A stretch of 6,030 nucleotides of DNA from assembly GCA_029879665.1 (NCBI GenBank), contig JAOUPW010000142.1, forward strand, positions 1 through 6,030, read 5' to 3'. Position numbers and translations under genes: made by a program. Below, one piece after another: positions 1 through 5,484 of this stretch. The first letter of the stretch is position 1. Every line of letters begins with the position of its first letter. This stretch comes from Rhodospirillales bacterium. GTDB taxonomy: Bacteria; Pseudomonadota; Alphaproteobacteria; Rhodospirillales; JAOUPW01. The notes under the pieces are model-generated. The model was not told the DNA's origin. It saw only the letters and a program-made list of their open reading frames with translations, and did not search any database.

Positions 1-58
1 TGGAACAAGCCATATCCGCATGCTAACCTCCGGATATGGCTTGTTCCAGCCATTTTTT
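1..58 (+). terminator. Rho-independent terminator with an 18-bp perfect stem
   Basis: Bases 1-18 (TGGAACAAGCCATATCCG) are the exact reverse complement of bases 31-48, with a 12-base loop (19-30). Six T residues follow at 53-58. The stem may extend further, because GC follows the right arm and the matching bases would lie left of the window edge. This is the classic form of an intrinsic terminator for a plus-strand gene upstream of the window. The stem is longer than most intrinsic terminators and has no mismatch. A minus-strand role cannot be judged, because the sequence left of base 1 is missing. Confidence 0.85.
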
Positions 59-87
59 ACTCCCGCGCCCATGCGGCAATCCACGCT

Positions 88-97
88 ATTCGCGAAT
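88..97. promoter_or_regulatory. Perfect 10-bp palindrome ATTCGCGAAT
   Basis: ATTCGCGAAT equals its own reverse complement. It lies about 110 bases before the start codon of the DUF1330 gene, inside a wider inverted repeat formed by CCCATGC (68-74) and GCATGGG (99-105). It could be a protein-binding site or part of a leader structure. No regulator family is identified from the motif, and chance remains possible. Confidence 0.3.
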
Positions 98-109
98 GGC
101 ATGGGGGTC

Positions 110-122
110 TGATAATTTATCA
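110..122. promoter_or_regulatory. 13-bp palindrome TGATAATTTATCA, candidate operator over a -10-like element
   Basis: TGATAA and TTATCA are exact inverted arms around one central T. The left part contains GATAAT (111-116), a five-of-six match to a sigma-70 -10 box. No convincing -35 box is visible 16-18 bases upstream, so the promoter call is weak. If transcription starts near base 123, the DUF1330 transcript has a leader of about 85 bases. The palindrome resembles the GATTAATAATC element at 4563-4573 near dctP, which hints at a shared regulator. Confidence 0.35.
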
Positions 123-192
123 TGCTTGCTTTCATGGTGTACTTTGGCGTAAACGCGCTAAGATTTGAAATTGAGAAAAAGATCAAATTTTT

Positions 193-200
193 AAGGGAGG
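193..200 (+). promoter_or_regulatory. Strong ribosome binding site that fixes the DUF1330 start
   Basis: AAGGGAGG lies 8 bases before the ATG at 209. It is close to the ideal anti-Shine-Dalgarno complement and decides the start. The open frame runs upstream to an ATG at 122, but that extension adds 29 residues not seen at the start of DUF1330 proteins and has no comparable binding site. Confidence 0.85.
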
Positions 201-208
201 TTCTGGAT

Positions 209-511
209 ATGGCGGCATATTGGATAGCGCGGGCGCATATTGTCGATGCGACCGAATACAAGAAATACACGGATCTCGTTCCAGAAATTCTGAAGAAATT
301 CAATGGCAAGGTACTTGCCCGCGGCGGCAGGTTTCAGACTCTGGAGGGGCCGGAAGAATTCGAACGTCATATCGTGGTTGAATTTCCGACCCTTGAAGAG
401 GCTGTCGCCTGTCACCAGTCTCCGGAATACCAGAAAGCCTCAGCCTTCCGCCGGGGGGGTGCAGGGATCAATGAACTGGTGATCGTCGAAGGCGGCGATG
501 CAACTAAATAA
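209..511 (+). CDS. DUF1330 family protein, small dimeric alpha-beta barrel type
   Basis: The product has 100 residues, about the usual DUF1330 size. Family hallmarks run its whole length: an AYWIARAHI first strand (3-11), Y17-Y20 in the first helix, a KVLARGG segment (34-40) with the typical Arg-Gly-Gly, an ERHIVVEFPT strand (52-61), SPEYQ (71-75), a following arginine pair (81-82) and a final ELVIVEG strand (89-95). The family has a ferredoxin-like fold related to dimeric alpha-beta barrel proteins. It has no well established general reaction. No signal peptide is present, so it should be cytoplasmic. The gene precedes the oxidoreductase by 12 bases, so the two are probably co-transcribed, and a role in the same catabolic route is inferred. 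The start at 209 follows AAGGGAGG. Family assignment is firm, function unknown. Confidence 0.88.
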   Translation: MAAYWIARAHIVDATEYKKYTDLVPEILKKFNGKVLARGGRFQTLEGPEEFERHIVVEFPTLEEAVACHQSPEYQKASAFRRGGAGINELVIVEGGDATK

Positions 512-523
512 GGGCCTGAAATT

Positions 524-1531
524 GTGATTAACGCCGCGATCATCGGCCTTGGCTGGTGGGGTCATTACTTGCTCAGGACCCTTCAGGGAACTTCGGATAA
601 AATCCGGATTGTCCGGGCTATTGATTATAATCCGAAAATACTGAAGGACCTGGAAGGCTTGGCCTCCGCAACGGGCGTCATTCTGTCTGCGGACATGCAG
701 GATGCTTTTGATGATACAGATGTCCAGGCGGTGATTCTGACCACACCCCATTCTCTGCATGAAGCGCAGATCGCCCAAGTGGCCCAAGCGGGAAAACATG
801 TCTTTTGCGAAAAGCCCTTAGGGTTGACAAAGGCCAGCGCCGAACGCTCAGTTGCGGCGTGTCAATCCGCCGGCGTAATGCTGGGTATCGGTCACGAACG
901 GCGGTTCGACCCGGCGTTGATCGAAATCAAGCGCATGATCGATGCCGGCGAGTTGGGCACCATTCTGCACGGTGAGGCGAATTTTAGTCACGATAGTTTG
1001 GCTGGCGCCGATCCGGATAACTGGCGAGTTTCAAAGGAACATGCGCCGGCCGCCGGCATGACCGCCATGGGTATCCACTTGACCGATTCCTACATTCACA
1101 TGTTGGGCCCCATTGATCAGGTCTATGCGCAAACTGCGCGCCGGGTGGTGCAATCGGAAACCGGCGATGTGGTATCCGCACATCTCAGGTTCGAAAGCGG
1201 CGTGACCGCCTATCTCAACTCGATCCTGGCAACCCCGTTCTTCATGTGCACCCGGATTTTCGGATCGGACGCCTGGGTCGAGGCCCGCGATACCGTGCGT
1301 CCGGAAGCCGAAGGCATCACCTATCTGACCCTGTGCCGTGCCGGCGGTAAGCCCGAGACCCGGAAAATGCCGTCCATCAATACAGCGGTCGTCAACCTGG
1401 AAACCTTTGCCGATGCCATTTCCGGCGTTGCTGCCTATCCGTTTACGCCGGAAGAAATGGTGAATAATATCGCCGTGCTCGAAGCGATCACCCGTTCGGT
1501 GGAAAGCGGAGAAGCCGAACGCGTGCCCTAA
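524..1531 (+). CDS. Gfo/Idh/MocA family NAD(P)-dependent oxidoreductase
   Basis: The product has 335 residues, a normal length for this family, which oxidises or reduces sugars, polyols, inositols and sugar acids with NAD(P). The N-terminal Rossmann fold opens with GLGWWG (8-13), the GxGxxG dinucleotide motif. HVFCEKPLGLT (92-102) contains the conserved EKP with catalytic Lys97. The C-terminal substrate domain follows from about residue 125, with GMTAMGIHLTD (178-188) holding conserved His185 and Asp188. The catalytic aspartate expected four residues before His185 is alanine (Ala181). No export signal is present, so it acts in the cytoplasm. The start is GTG, 9 bases after AAGGG (510-514), which overlaps the end of the DUF1330 gene. 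Its stop overlaps the stop of the convergent dctM gene. The family is certain. The substrate is unknown, though the neighbouring importer suggests it acts on the imported solute or a product of it. Confidence 0.92.
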   Translation: MINAAIIGLGWWGHYLLRTLQGTSDKIRIVRAIDYNPKILKDLEGLASATGVILSADMQDAFDDTDVQAVILTTPHSLHEAQIAQVAQAGKHVFCEKPLGLTKASAERSVAACQSAGVMLGIGHERRFDPALIEIKRMIDAGELGTILHGEANFSHDSLAGADPDNWRVSKEHAPAAGMTAMGIHLTDSYIHMLGPIDQVYAQTARRVVQSETGDVVSAHLRFESGVTAYLNSILATPFFMCTRIFGSDAWVEARDTVRPEAEGITYLTLCRAGGKPETRKMPSINTAVVNLETFADAISGVAAYPFTPEEMVNNIAVLEAITRSVESGEAERVP

Positions 1532-2850
1532 ATGAGTGCCAGGCTAAGCACCGGATAAGCGATCAGCAGAATCAGCACCACCAGCATCATTACGGCAAAG
1601 GGAAAGGCGCCTGAAAAAATATCATAGAGCGTCACGCTTGAATCATTGAGGGTGCTCTTGATGACAAAGCAGGAAATGCCTAAGGGCGGGGTCAGCAGGC
1701 CAATTTCGGCGCCGACCACGGTGATAATGCCGAACCAGACCAGATCAATGCCAAAGGTATCCAGTACGGTCAAAAACAGGGGCACGACGATTAGAATGAT
1801 CGAAGCCGTGTCGATGATGGTTCCCATCAGGATCATCAGGATGACATAAAAGGCCATGATTTCGATGAAGCTGAACTCCATGGCGACAAGCCATTCGCCA
1901 AACTGAGTGGGCAGGGCGGCGACCCCGAGCATGCGGCTGTACATGGAGGCGGATATGATCAGGAACATGATCGTTGCTGAAATATGCCCCGTTTCCTCCA
2001 AAACTTCCCAAAAATCCCGAAACGTCAGCGCCCGCTTGATCAGGGCGACAATCAAGGCGGCGAGGGCGCCGGCGGCGCCGGCCTCCACCGGGGTGACAAC
2101 GCCACCGTAAATTCCACCCAGGACGACGAGAACCAGAAAGACGACGGGAAACAGTTTGTCGAAGATATTCTTTATCGACAGATTGGCCCATTCTTCCGAG
2201 GCGCTGTCTTCGATGTTCTGGACGCCACCGACGAAATCCGGTTTTGCATAGGCCATGACAAGGATAAGTAACGCGTAGGCGAAGGAGAGGATGATCCCCG
2301 GAATGATTCCGGCAAGAAACATCTGCCCTACCGACTGTTCGGCGACGATGGAATAGATGATCAGCATGGCGCTGGGCGGAATTAGCATGCCCAAAACCGA
2401 ACTTCCGGCGACGACACCGACGGAAAAACGGGGGGTGAAACCAAATCGCAGCATTTCAGGCACCGCGACCTTGGTAAAAACCGAGGCCGAGGCTATGGAT
2501 GATCCGGAAATAGAGGCAAAGACCGCGTTGGCGGCGACGGTGGCAATACCTAATCCGCCGCGGATTTTATAGAAGAAGAAATTGGCAACGTCATAAACGT
2601 CTTTTCCCAGCCCCGCCTTGCTGACGAGTAGACCCATCAGGGCAAACAGGGGAATGGTCGCGAATACGTAATGTGAAACCGTATCGGCGACGGAGAGAGA
2701 CAGGAGGCTTACGGCAATATCAACGTTATCGCGGATGATCCAAACGCCGATAAACGAGACCAAACCAAGGGCCACGGGGATATATAGTCCGGCATAGATC
2801 AGAGCGACAATCAGGATAATGGAGGCAATGCCGACTTCAACGCCACTCAT
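1528..2850 (-). CDS. dctM: TRAP transporter large permease, DctM family
   Basis: This 440-residue, strongly hydrophobic protein is the transport subunit of a tripartite ATP-independent periplasmic transporter in the inner membrane. It would move the DctP-delivered solute using an Na+ or H+ gradient. Family motifs appear in order: IPLFALMG (66-73), SGSSIASASVFTKVAVPEM (115-133), GMLIPPS (154-160), GGIYGGVVTPVEAGAAGA (245-262), GTIIDTASIILIVVPLF (343-359) and IGLLTPPLGIS (383-393). Many hydrophobic segments match the multi-helix DctM topology. Residues about 203-230 form a hydrophilic loop. The length is slightly above the usual 425-430. It starts 6 bases after dctQ. AAAGGA (2861-2866 on this strand) lies 10 bases before ATG, inside the end of dctQ, so translation is probably coupled. 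The symbol is a family name and does not imply dicarboxylate specificity. Confidence 0.95.
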   Translation of the reverse strand: MSGVEVGIASIILIVALIYAGLYIPVALGLVSFIGVWIIRDNVDIAVSLLSLSVADTVSHYVFATIPLFALMGLLVSKAGLGKDVYDVANFFFYKIRGGLGIATVAANAVFASISGSSIASASVFTKVAVPEMLRFGFTPRFSVGVVAGSSVLGMLIPPSAMLIIYSIVAEQSVGQMFLAGIIPGIILSFAYALLILVMAYAKPDFVGGVQNIEDSASEEWANLSIKNIFDKLFPVVFLVLVVLGGIYGGVVTPVEAGAAGALAALIVALIKRALTFRDFWEVLEETGHISATIMFLIISASMYSRMLGVAALPTQFGEWLVAMEFSFIEIMAFYVILMILMGTIIDTASIILIVVPLFLTVLDTFGIDLVWFGIITVVGAEIGLLTPPLGISCFVIKSTLNDSSVTLYDIFSGAFPFAVMMLVVLILLIAYPVLSLALI

Positions 2851-2856
2851 CGGTTA

Positions 2857-3420
2857 TTATTCCTTTCCGGGGCGCAAGTAGCGGATACCGAAGGCCAGAA
2901 ATTGAAACAAGGTGACTAGACAGCCAATCACGATAACCAGCTTGACCGGCCAGACCGGGGCGGTGAAGACGCCTTCGTTGCCTACGTAATAATCTTTTTC
3001 AATGGATTCGAACAAAAGCGGCACGCTGCCATAAAGAACGATGACCATAAACAGGATGCTGAGCAACTCGAAGGTCACGCCCATGATGCGTCCTGCCCGG
3101 GGGCTGCGGGTCAGCATAAGGTTGAAAAATCCGTCGGATCGGGTCAGCCGCCCCCTCCGCGTCGCGTCGCCAAGCTGCAGGAAGACAATGCCGACTAGGG
3201 ACAGTTCGATCATTTCATTGACGCCATCGATGGGGGCCGTGAACAGGGTGCGACCAAATGCGTCCATGTTGATCAGGACCATCAGGGCAAAAATCCAGAA
3301 GGTGCCGAGCGCATTCAGGCCGGAAAGGCTTAGATCGAGAATATTTCCGGGGGCTCCGCCAAGTAACGGGGCCCCCGGTGAATGATCGGACTTAGATCCG
3401 TCCGACTGAGCGTTTGGCAT
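2857..3420 (-). CDS. dctQ: TRAP transporter small permease, DctQ family
   Basis: This 187-residue membrane protein is the small subunit that partners DctM in the inner membrane. Four hydrophobic segments lie at about 36-58, 68-86, 114-137 and 157-180. The DctQ signature is visible as NMDAFGRTLF (51-60), API-G followed by NEMIELSL (68-75), and GDATRRGRLTRSD (84-96). The last of these usually reads G-x-H and here has arginine and leucine instead. About 30 hydrophilic residues precede the first helix. The gene lies 6 bases after dctP. No good Shine-Dalgarno sequence precedes its ATG, so translation is probably coupled to dctP. A GC-rich inverted repeat (3347-3378) lies in its early codons and may lower its expression relative to dctP. 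Family assignment is firm. Confidence 0.9.
   Translation of the reverse strand: MPNAQSDGSKSDHSPGAPLLGGAPGNILDLSLSGLNALGTFWIFALMVLINMDAFGRTLFTAPIDGVNEMIELSLVGIVFLQLGDATRRGRLTRSDGFFNLMLTRSPRAGRIMGVTFELLSILFMVIVLYGSVPLLFESIEKDYYVGNEGVFTAPVWPVKLVIVIGCLVTLFQFLAFGIRYLRPGKE
3347..3378 (-). repeat. GC-rich inverted repeat in the first codons of dctQ
   Basis: CCGGGGGC (3347-3354) and GCCCCCGG (3371-3378) are exact 8-bp inverted arms around a 16-base spacer, at codons about 15-25 of dctQ. In the mRNA they could form a stable hairpin just after the dctQ start. TRAP binding proteins are generally needed in excess over their permeases, so a structure here could dampen dctQM translation or act as an RNA processing point. 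Regulation is inference; only the repeat is seen. No T-tract follows, so it is not a standard terminator. Confidence 0.45.
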
Positions 3421-3426
3421 GGGGGA

Positions 3427-4521
3427 TTATTCTTTGTCCCATTGCCGTACGATAGGCTGATTGGCTTTGCGCATGGCATCCATGTAAGCCGTGAGGATGG
3501 CCTTGCCGGGAACACCCTTTTTCTCAAGGCTGTCTGCCCAGTCTTTGGCCACATTAGGCATGGTTTTCGCCCAACGTTCGCGTTCGGTGGTGGACATTTT
3601 GATGATCTTGCCACCCTTCTTTTCGTACTCCTTGTAGTATCCGGGGGCGACGTCCGTCACGACTTTGGAGACATGATCGCGATAGGCGATAGCGCCTTCG
3701 GAGATGGCTTTCTGAACCTCGGCCGGCATTTTCTTCCAGGTATCCGCATTCATGGTGATCGCCTTGGAATTCATGGCACCGATCCTGGCATCAAGCATGT
3801 AGGGGGCCACTTCCACAATCTTAAACTGCACCACCGCTTCCGGCCACAGCATGGTGGCGTCGACAACACCGGTTTTAAGCTTGTTGTAGAAACTGACCAA
3901 GCTGCCGCCCACACCGGCGGCGCCGGTACCCTGCAGGTAACGTAGGTTGAGACCTGCCCCGGCAACCTTCAGGCCACTGAAGTCGCCGATGGACGCGACC
4001 GATTTTTTGCTAAAAATCTGATAGGTGTCCAGCACCGTCAGGTTGGTTAGATAAACTTGATTGAATTTGCTCCACGCGTCCTTATAGGCCGGAAACTGTT
4101 TGACCAGATTGTCCACCGTAACCGAGACCAACGCGGGATCGGTGGTGACAAAAGGAGTTGAAAAAGCAATCAGTTGCAACGGAACCTTGTCTGCATGAAA
4201 CACGGTAGTGACGACTCCGATATCGCCTAAACCTTTTTGCAGTCCTTCAAGAACATGTCTGGGTTTGACGATCTGGCCGCCCCAGGCTTGGTTCCATTTG
4301 ATTTTGTAATTTCCGGTTTTGGCCAGACGCCGGTCAATTTCCGGAATGTAGAAGTTGATGAAATGTTTGACCCAAAGCGCCTTCGGCGGATAGCCATCAA
4401 TGGCGGTGAGGTTGATGGTTTCTGTAGCCTTGGCGGGAGCGTTAAGTGCAATGATTGGAGCAGCAATCGCCAGAGAAAATATGCTCAAGAGCTGCTTATA
4501 TAGCGTCCTAGACGAAGCCAT
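3427..4521 (-). CDS. dctP: TRAP transporter substrate-binding protein, DctP family
   Basis: This 364-residue periplasmic protein captures the solute and delivers it to DctQM. A signal peptide is clear: basic residues near the N-terminus, a hydrophobic core (about 10-26), then APAKA with probable cleavage after Ala32. The mature part of about 332 residues has the DctP layout: WNQAWGGQIVKPRHVLEGLQ (77-96), DIGVVTTVF (100-108), PFVTTDPAL (123-131), IGDFSGLKV (178-186), FYNKLKTGVVDATM (211-224), EVAPYMLDAR (237-246) and a final helical region. The usual GLKIRV arginine that pairs with a substrate carboxylate is absent: the motif reads GLKVAGAG (183-190). The start at 4521 follows AAGGGGA and gives a proper signal peptide. 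A longer frame from 4575 adds 18 residues and looks wrong. It is the first gene of the dctPQM operon, divergent from the GntR regulator. The substrate is unknown. Confidence 0.93.
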   Translation of the reverse strand: MASSRTLYKQLLSIFSLAIAAPIIALNAPAKATETINLTAIDGYPPKALWVKHFINFYIPEIDRRLAKTGNYKIKWNQAWGGQIVKPRHVLEGLQKGLGDIGVVTTVFHADKVPLQLIAFSTPFVTTDPALVSVTVDNLVKQFPAYKDAWSKFNQVYLTNLTVLDTYQIFSKKSVASIGDFSGLKVAGAGLNLRYLQGTGAAGVGGSLVSFYNKLKTGVVDATMLWPEAVVQFKIVEVAPYMLDARIGAMNSKAITMNADTWKKMPAEVQKAISEGAIAYRDHVSKVVTDVAPGYYKEYEKKGGKIIKMSTTERERWAKTMPNVAKDWADSLEKKGVPGKAILTAYMDAMRKANQPIVRQWDKE

Positions 4522-4527
4522 GTGATG

Positions 4528-4534
4528 TCCCCTT
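4528..4534 (-). promoter_or_regulatory. Ribosome binding site that fixes the dctP start
   Basis: On the minus strand AAGGGGA lies 6 bases before the ATG at 4521. It selects this start over the in-frame ATG at 4575, which lies at or upstream of the predicted transcription start. Confidence 0.8.
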
Positions 4535-4562
4535 GTAAGAGTCGATATTTTGTTTTTGATTG

Positions 4563-4573
4563 GATTAATAATC
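4563..4573. promoter_or_regulatory. 11-bp palindrome GATTAATAATC, candidate operator at the dctP transcription start
   Basis: GATTA and TAATC are exact inverted arms around a single A. The site begins 7 bases downstream of the predicted -10 box of the dctP promoter, so it should overlap the transcription start, a common place for a repressor site. The divergent GntR protein is the obvious candidate binder. AT-rich sequence makes chance palindromes more likely, which limits confidence. Confidence 0.4.
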
Positions 4574-4579
4574 ATTCCG

Positions 4580-4607
4580 AGAATATCAACTTATGAGAGA
4601 AAGTCAA
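4580..4607 (-). promoter_or_regulatory. Sigma-70-type promoter for the dctPQM operon
   Basis: On the minus strand TTGACT (4607-4602) is a five-of-six -35 box and TATTCT (4585-4580) is a four-of-six -10 box, separated by 16 bases. Transcription would begin near 4573, giving a leader of about 50 bases before the dctP ATG at 4521. It is the best promoter seen in the AT-rich intergenic region (18 G+C in the 60 bases 4561-4620). Confidence 0.6.
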
Positions 4608-4690
4608 TTATTGTCGATTTTTTTCGCTATACTGCGGAATTGTAGAATATTTATGTTTGGGACGATTATACGTTCAGTTATCGGTTTAAA

Positions 4691-4703
4691 TGTTGCCGCA
4701 ACA
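4691..4703. promoter_or_regulatory. 13-bp palindrome TGTTGCCGCAACA, candidate GntR operator
   Basis: TGTTGC and GCAACA are exact inverted arms around one central C. The centre is 45 bases before the regulator's first ATG, in the shared intergenic region. Odd-length palindromes of this size fit operators of dimeric FadR-type GntR regulators, although it does not match the common TNGTNNNACNA pattern. Self-regulation and control of the divergent transporter are inferred from position. No convincing plus-strand promoter is visible. TTGTAG (4640-4645) with GATTAT (4664-4669) at 18-base spacing is a weak possibility. Confidence 0.45.
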
Positions 4704-4741
4704 ATAAACTCCCATTATGAAGGCCCTCGGTTTGGGTTAGT

Positions 4742-5458
4742 ATGACGGAGAAATATTCCAATATGACGATTTCGCATAAGGACAATGGAGCCGGAGCAAC
4801 GCTGGCGACGTCCGTTTATGATCAATTGCGCACCGATATCCTGCGCGGCAATCTTCTTCCGGGCGAAAGGCTGCGAGCGGAATTCCTTCGCGAACGTTAC
4901 AAGGTTGGCAACAGCCCCGTTCGTGAGGCTCTCAACCGTCTGTCGTCAGATGGCTTGGCGGTTCGTCAGGATCAAAAAGGATTTCATGTCGCCACCGTAA
5001 GCAAGGCGGATTTGCTGGAACTGGTTAAAACCCGCTGTTGGGTCGAGGAACTTGCCCTTCGGGAATCGATTTCCCAAGGGGGCATGGAATGGGAAGAGCG
5101 CCTGGTTCTTGCCTTTCACCGCATGTCCCGTCTTCCCCGTTCCCTGAACGAGGATAAATATACCGAAAATCCTGAATGGGATCGGGCGCACCGGGAATAT
5201 CACATGGTTCTATTGTCCGGCTGCGGGTCCCGCTGGTTGCTGGAATTTTGTGGCCAGCTCTACGATCAGGCGAACCGCTATCGCTATCTTGCCGTTATGG
5301 CCAGCTTCACCAAACGGAACGAACTGGACGAACACCGGGAAATCATGGAAGTAGCGATCGGGGGCGATGAAGCAAAGGCAATCAGCCTTCTTCGAAAGCA
5401 CTATAACAGAACCGCCGAGGTCATCCTGAATTCCGATTCTGTCTTTCTCGAAGCATAA
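4742..5458 (+). CDS. GntR family transcriptional regulator, FadR subfamily with FCD domain
   Basis: The product has 238 residues, typical for the FadR subfamily. An N-terminal winged helix-turn-helix spans about 22-85, with the signature SVYDQLRTDILRGNLLPGE (24-42), the recognition-helix motif NSPVREALNRLSSDGL (57-72) and the wing QKGFHV (78-83). The all-helical FCD ligand domain follows. Its likely metal ligands are His150, His154, His198 and His220; His150 stands where many members have aspartate. CGSRWLLEFCGQLYDQANRYR (161-181) resembles the CsiR-like branch. The protein binds DNA as a dimer and usually responds to a carboxylic acid. It is divergent from dctP and probably controls that operon. 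The start is uncertain: the ATG at 4742 lacks a clear binding site, whereas the one at 4763 has GGAG 12 bases upstream. Choosing it would shorten the protein by 7 residues and leave the domains intact. Confidence 0.92.
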   Translation: MTEKYSNMTISHKDNGAGATLATSVYDQLRTDILRGNLLPGERLRAEFLRERYKVGNSPVREALNRLSSDGLAVRQDQKGFHVATVSKADLLELVKTRCWVEELALRESISQGGMEWEERLVLAFHRMSRLPRSLNEDKYTENPEWDRAHREYHMVLLSGCGSRWLLEFCGQLYDQANRYRYLAVMASFTKRNELDEHREIMEVAIGGDEAKAISLLRKHYNRTAEVILNSDSVFLEA

Positions 5459-5484
5459 ACTTTTATCCGTACCCGGTTATCTTC

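Noticed and set aside
122..208. N-terminal extension of the DUF1330 frame to an ATG at 122
   Set aside because: The 29 added residues do not resemble the family start, and AAGGGAGG lies 8 bases before the internal ATG at 209.
623..632. Palindrome GATTATAATC, similar to the candidate operators
   Set aside because: It lies inside the oxidoreductase coding sequence within codons for a normal Rossmann-fold stretch, so it is most simply explained by chance.
1984..2271. Plus-strand open frames opposite dctM
   Set aside because: dctM is strongly supported by family motifs throughout, and the opposite frames show no domain.
3382..3945. 187-residue plus-strand open frame opposite dctP
   Set aside because: It mirrors the codons of dctP, is low in recognisable motifs and rich in histidine and glycine, and has no family features.
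4522..4575. 18-residue extension of DctP to an ATG at 4575
   Set aside because: It would place charged residues before an already complete signal peptide, and AAGGGGA precedes the ATG at 4521. The upstream ATG is at about the predicted transcription start.
4628..4633. TATACT as a plus-strand -10 box for the regulator
   Set aside because: No -35 element is present at 16-18 bases upstream, and the nearest TTG is only 11 bases away.
4580..4650. Direct repeat AGAATAT at 4580-4586 and 4644-4650
   Set aside because: Seven AT-rich bases in an AT-rich region are easily due to chance, and the first copy overlaps the dctP -10 box.
4717..4740. Seven-codon mini-ORF (MKALGLG) ending one base before the regulator ATG
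   Set aside because: The position would suit translational coupling, but there is no ribosome binding site before it and the regulator start itself is uncertain.
5459..5484. Terminator between the regulator and the methyltransferase
   Set aside because: The 26 bases contain no stem longer than three pairs and no T-tract after a stem.
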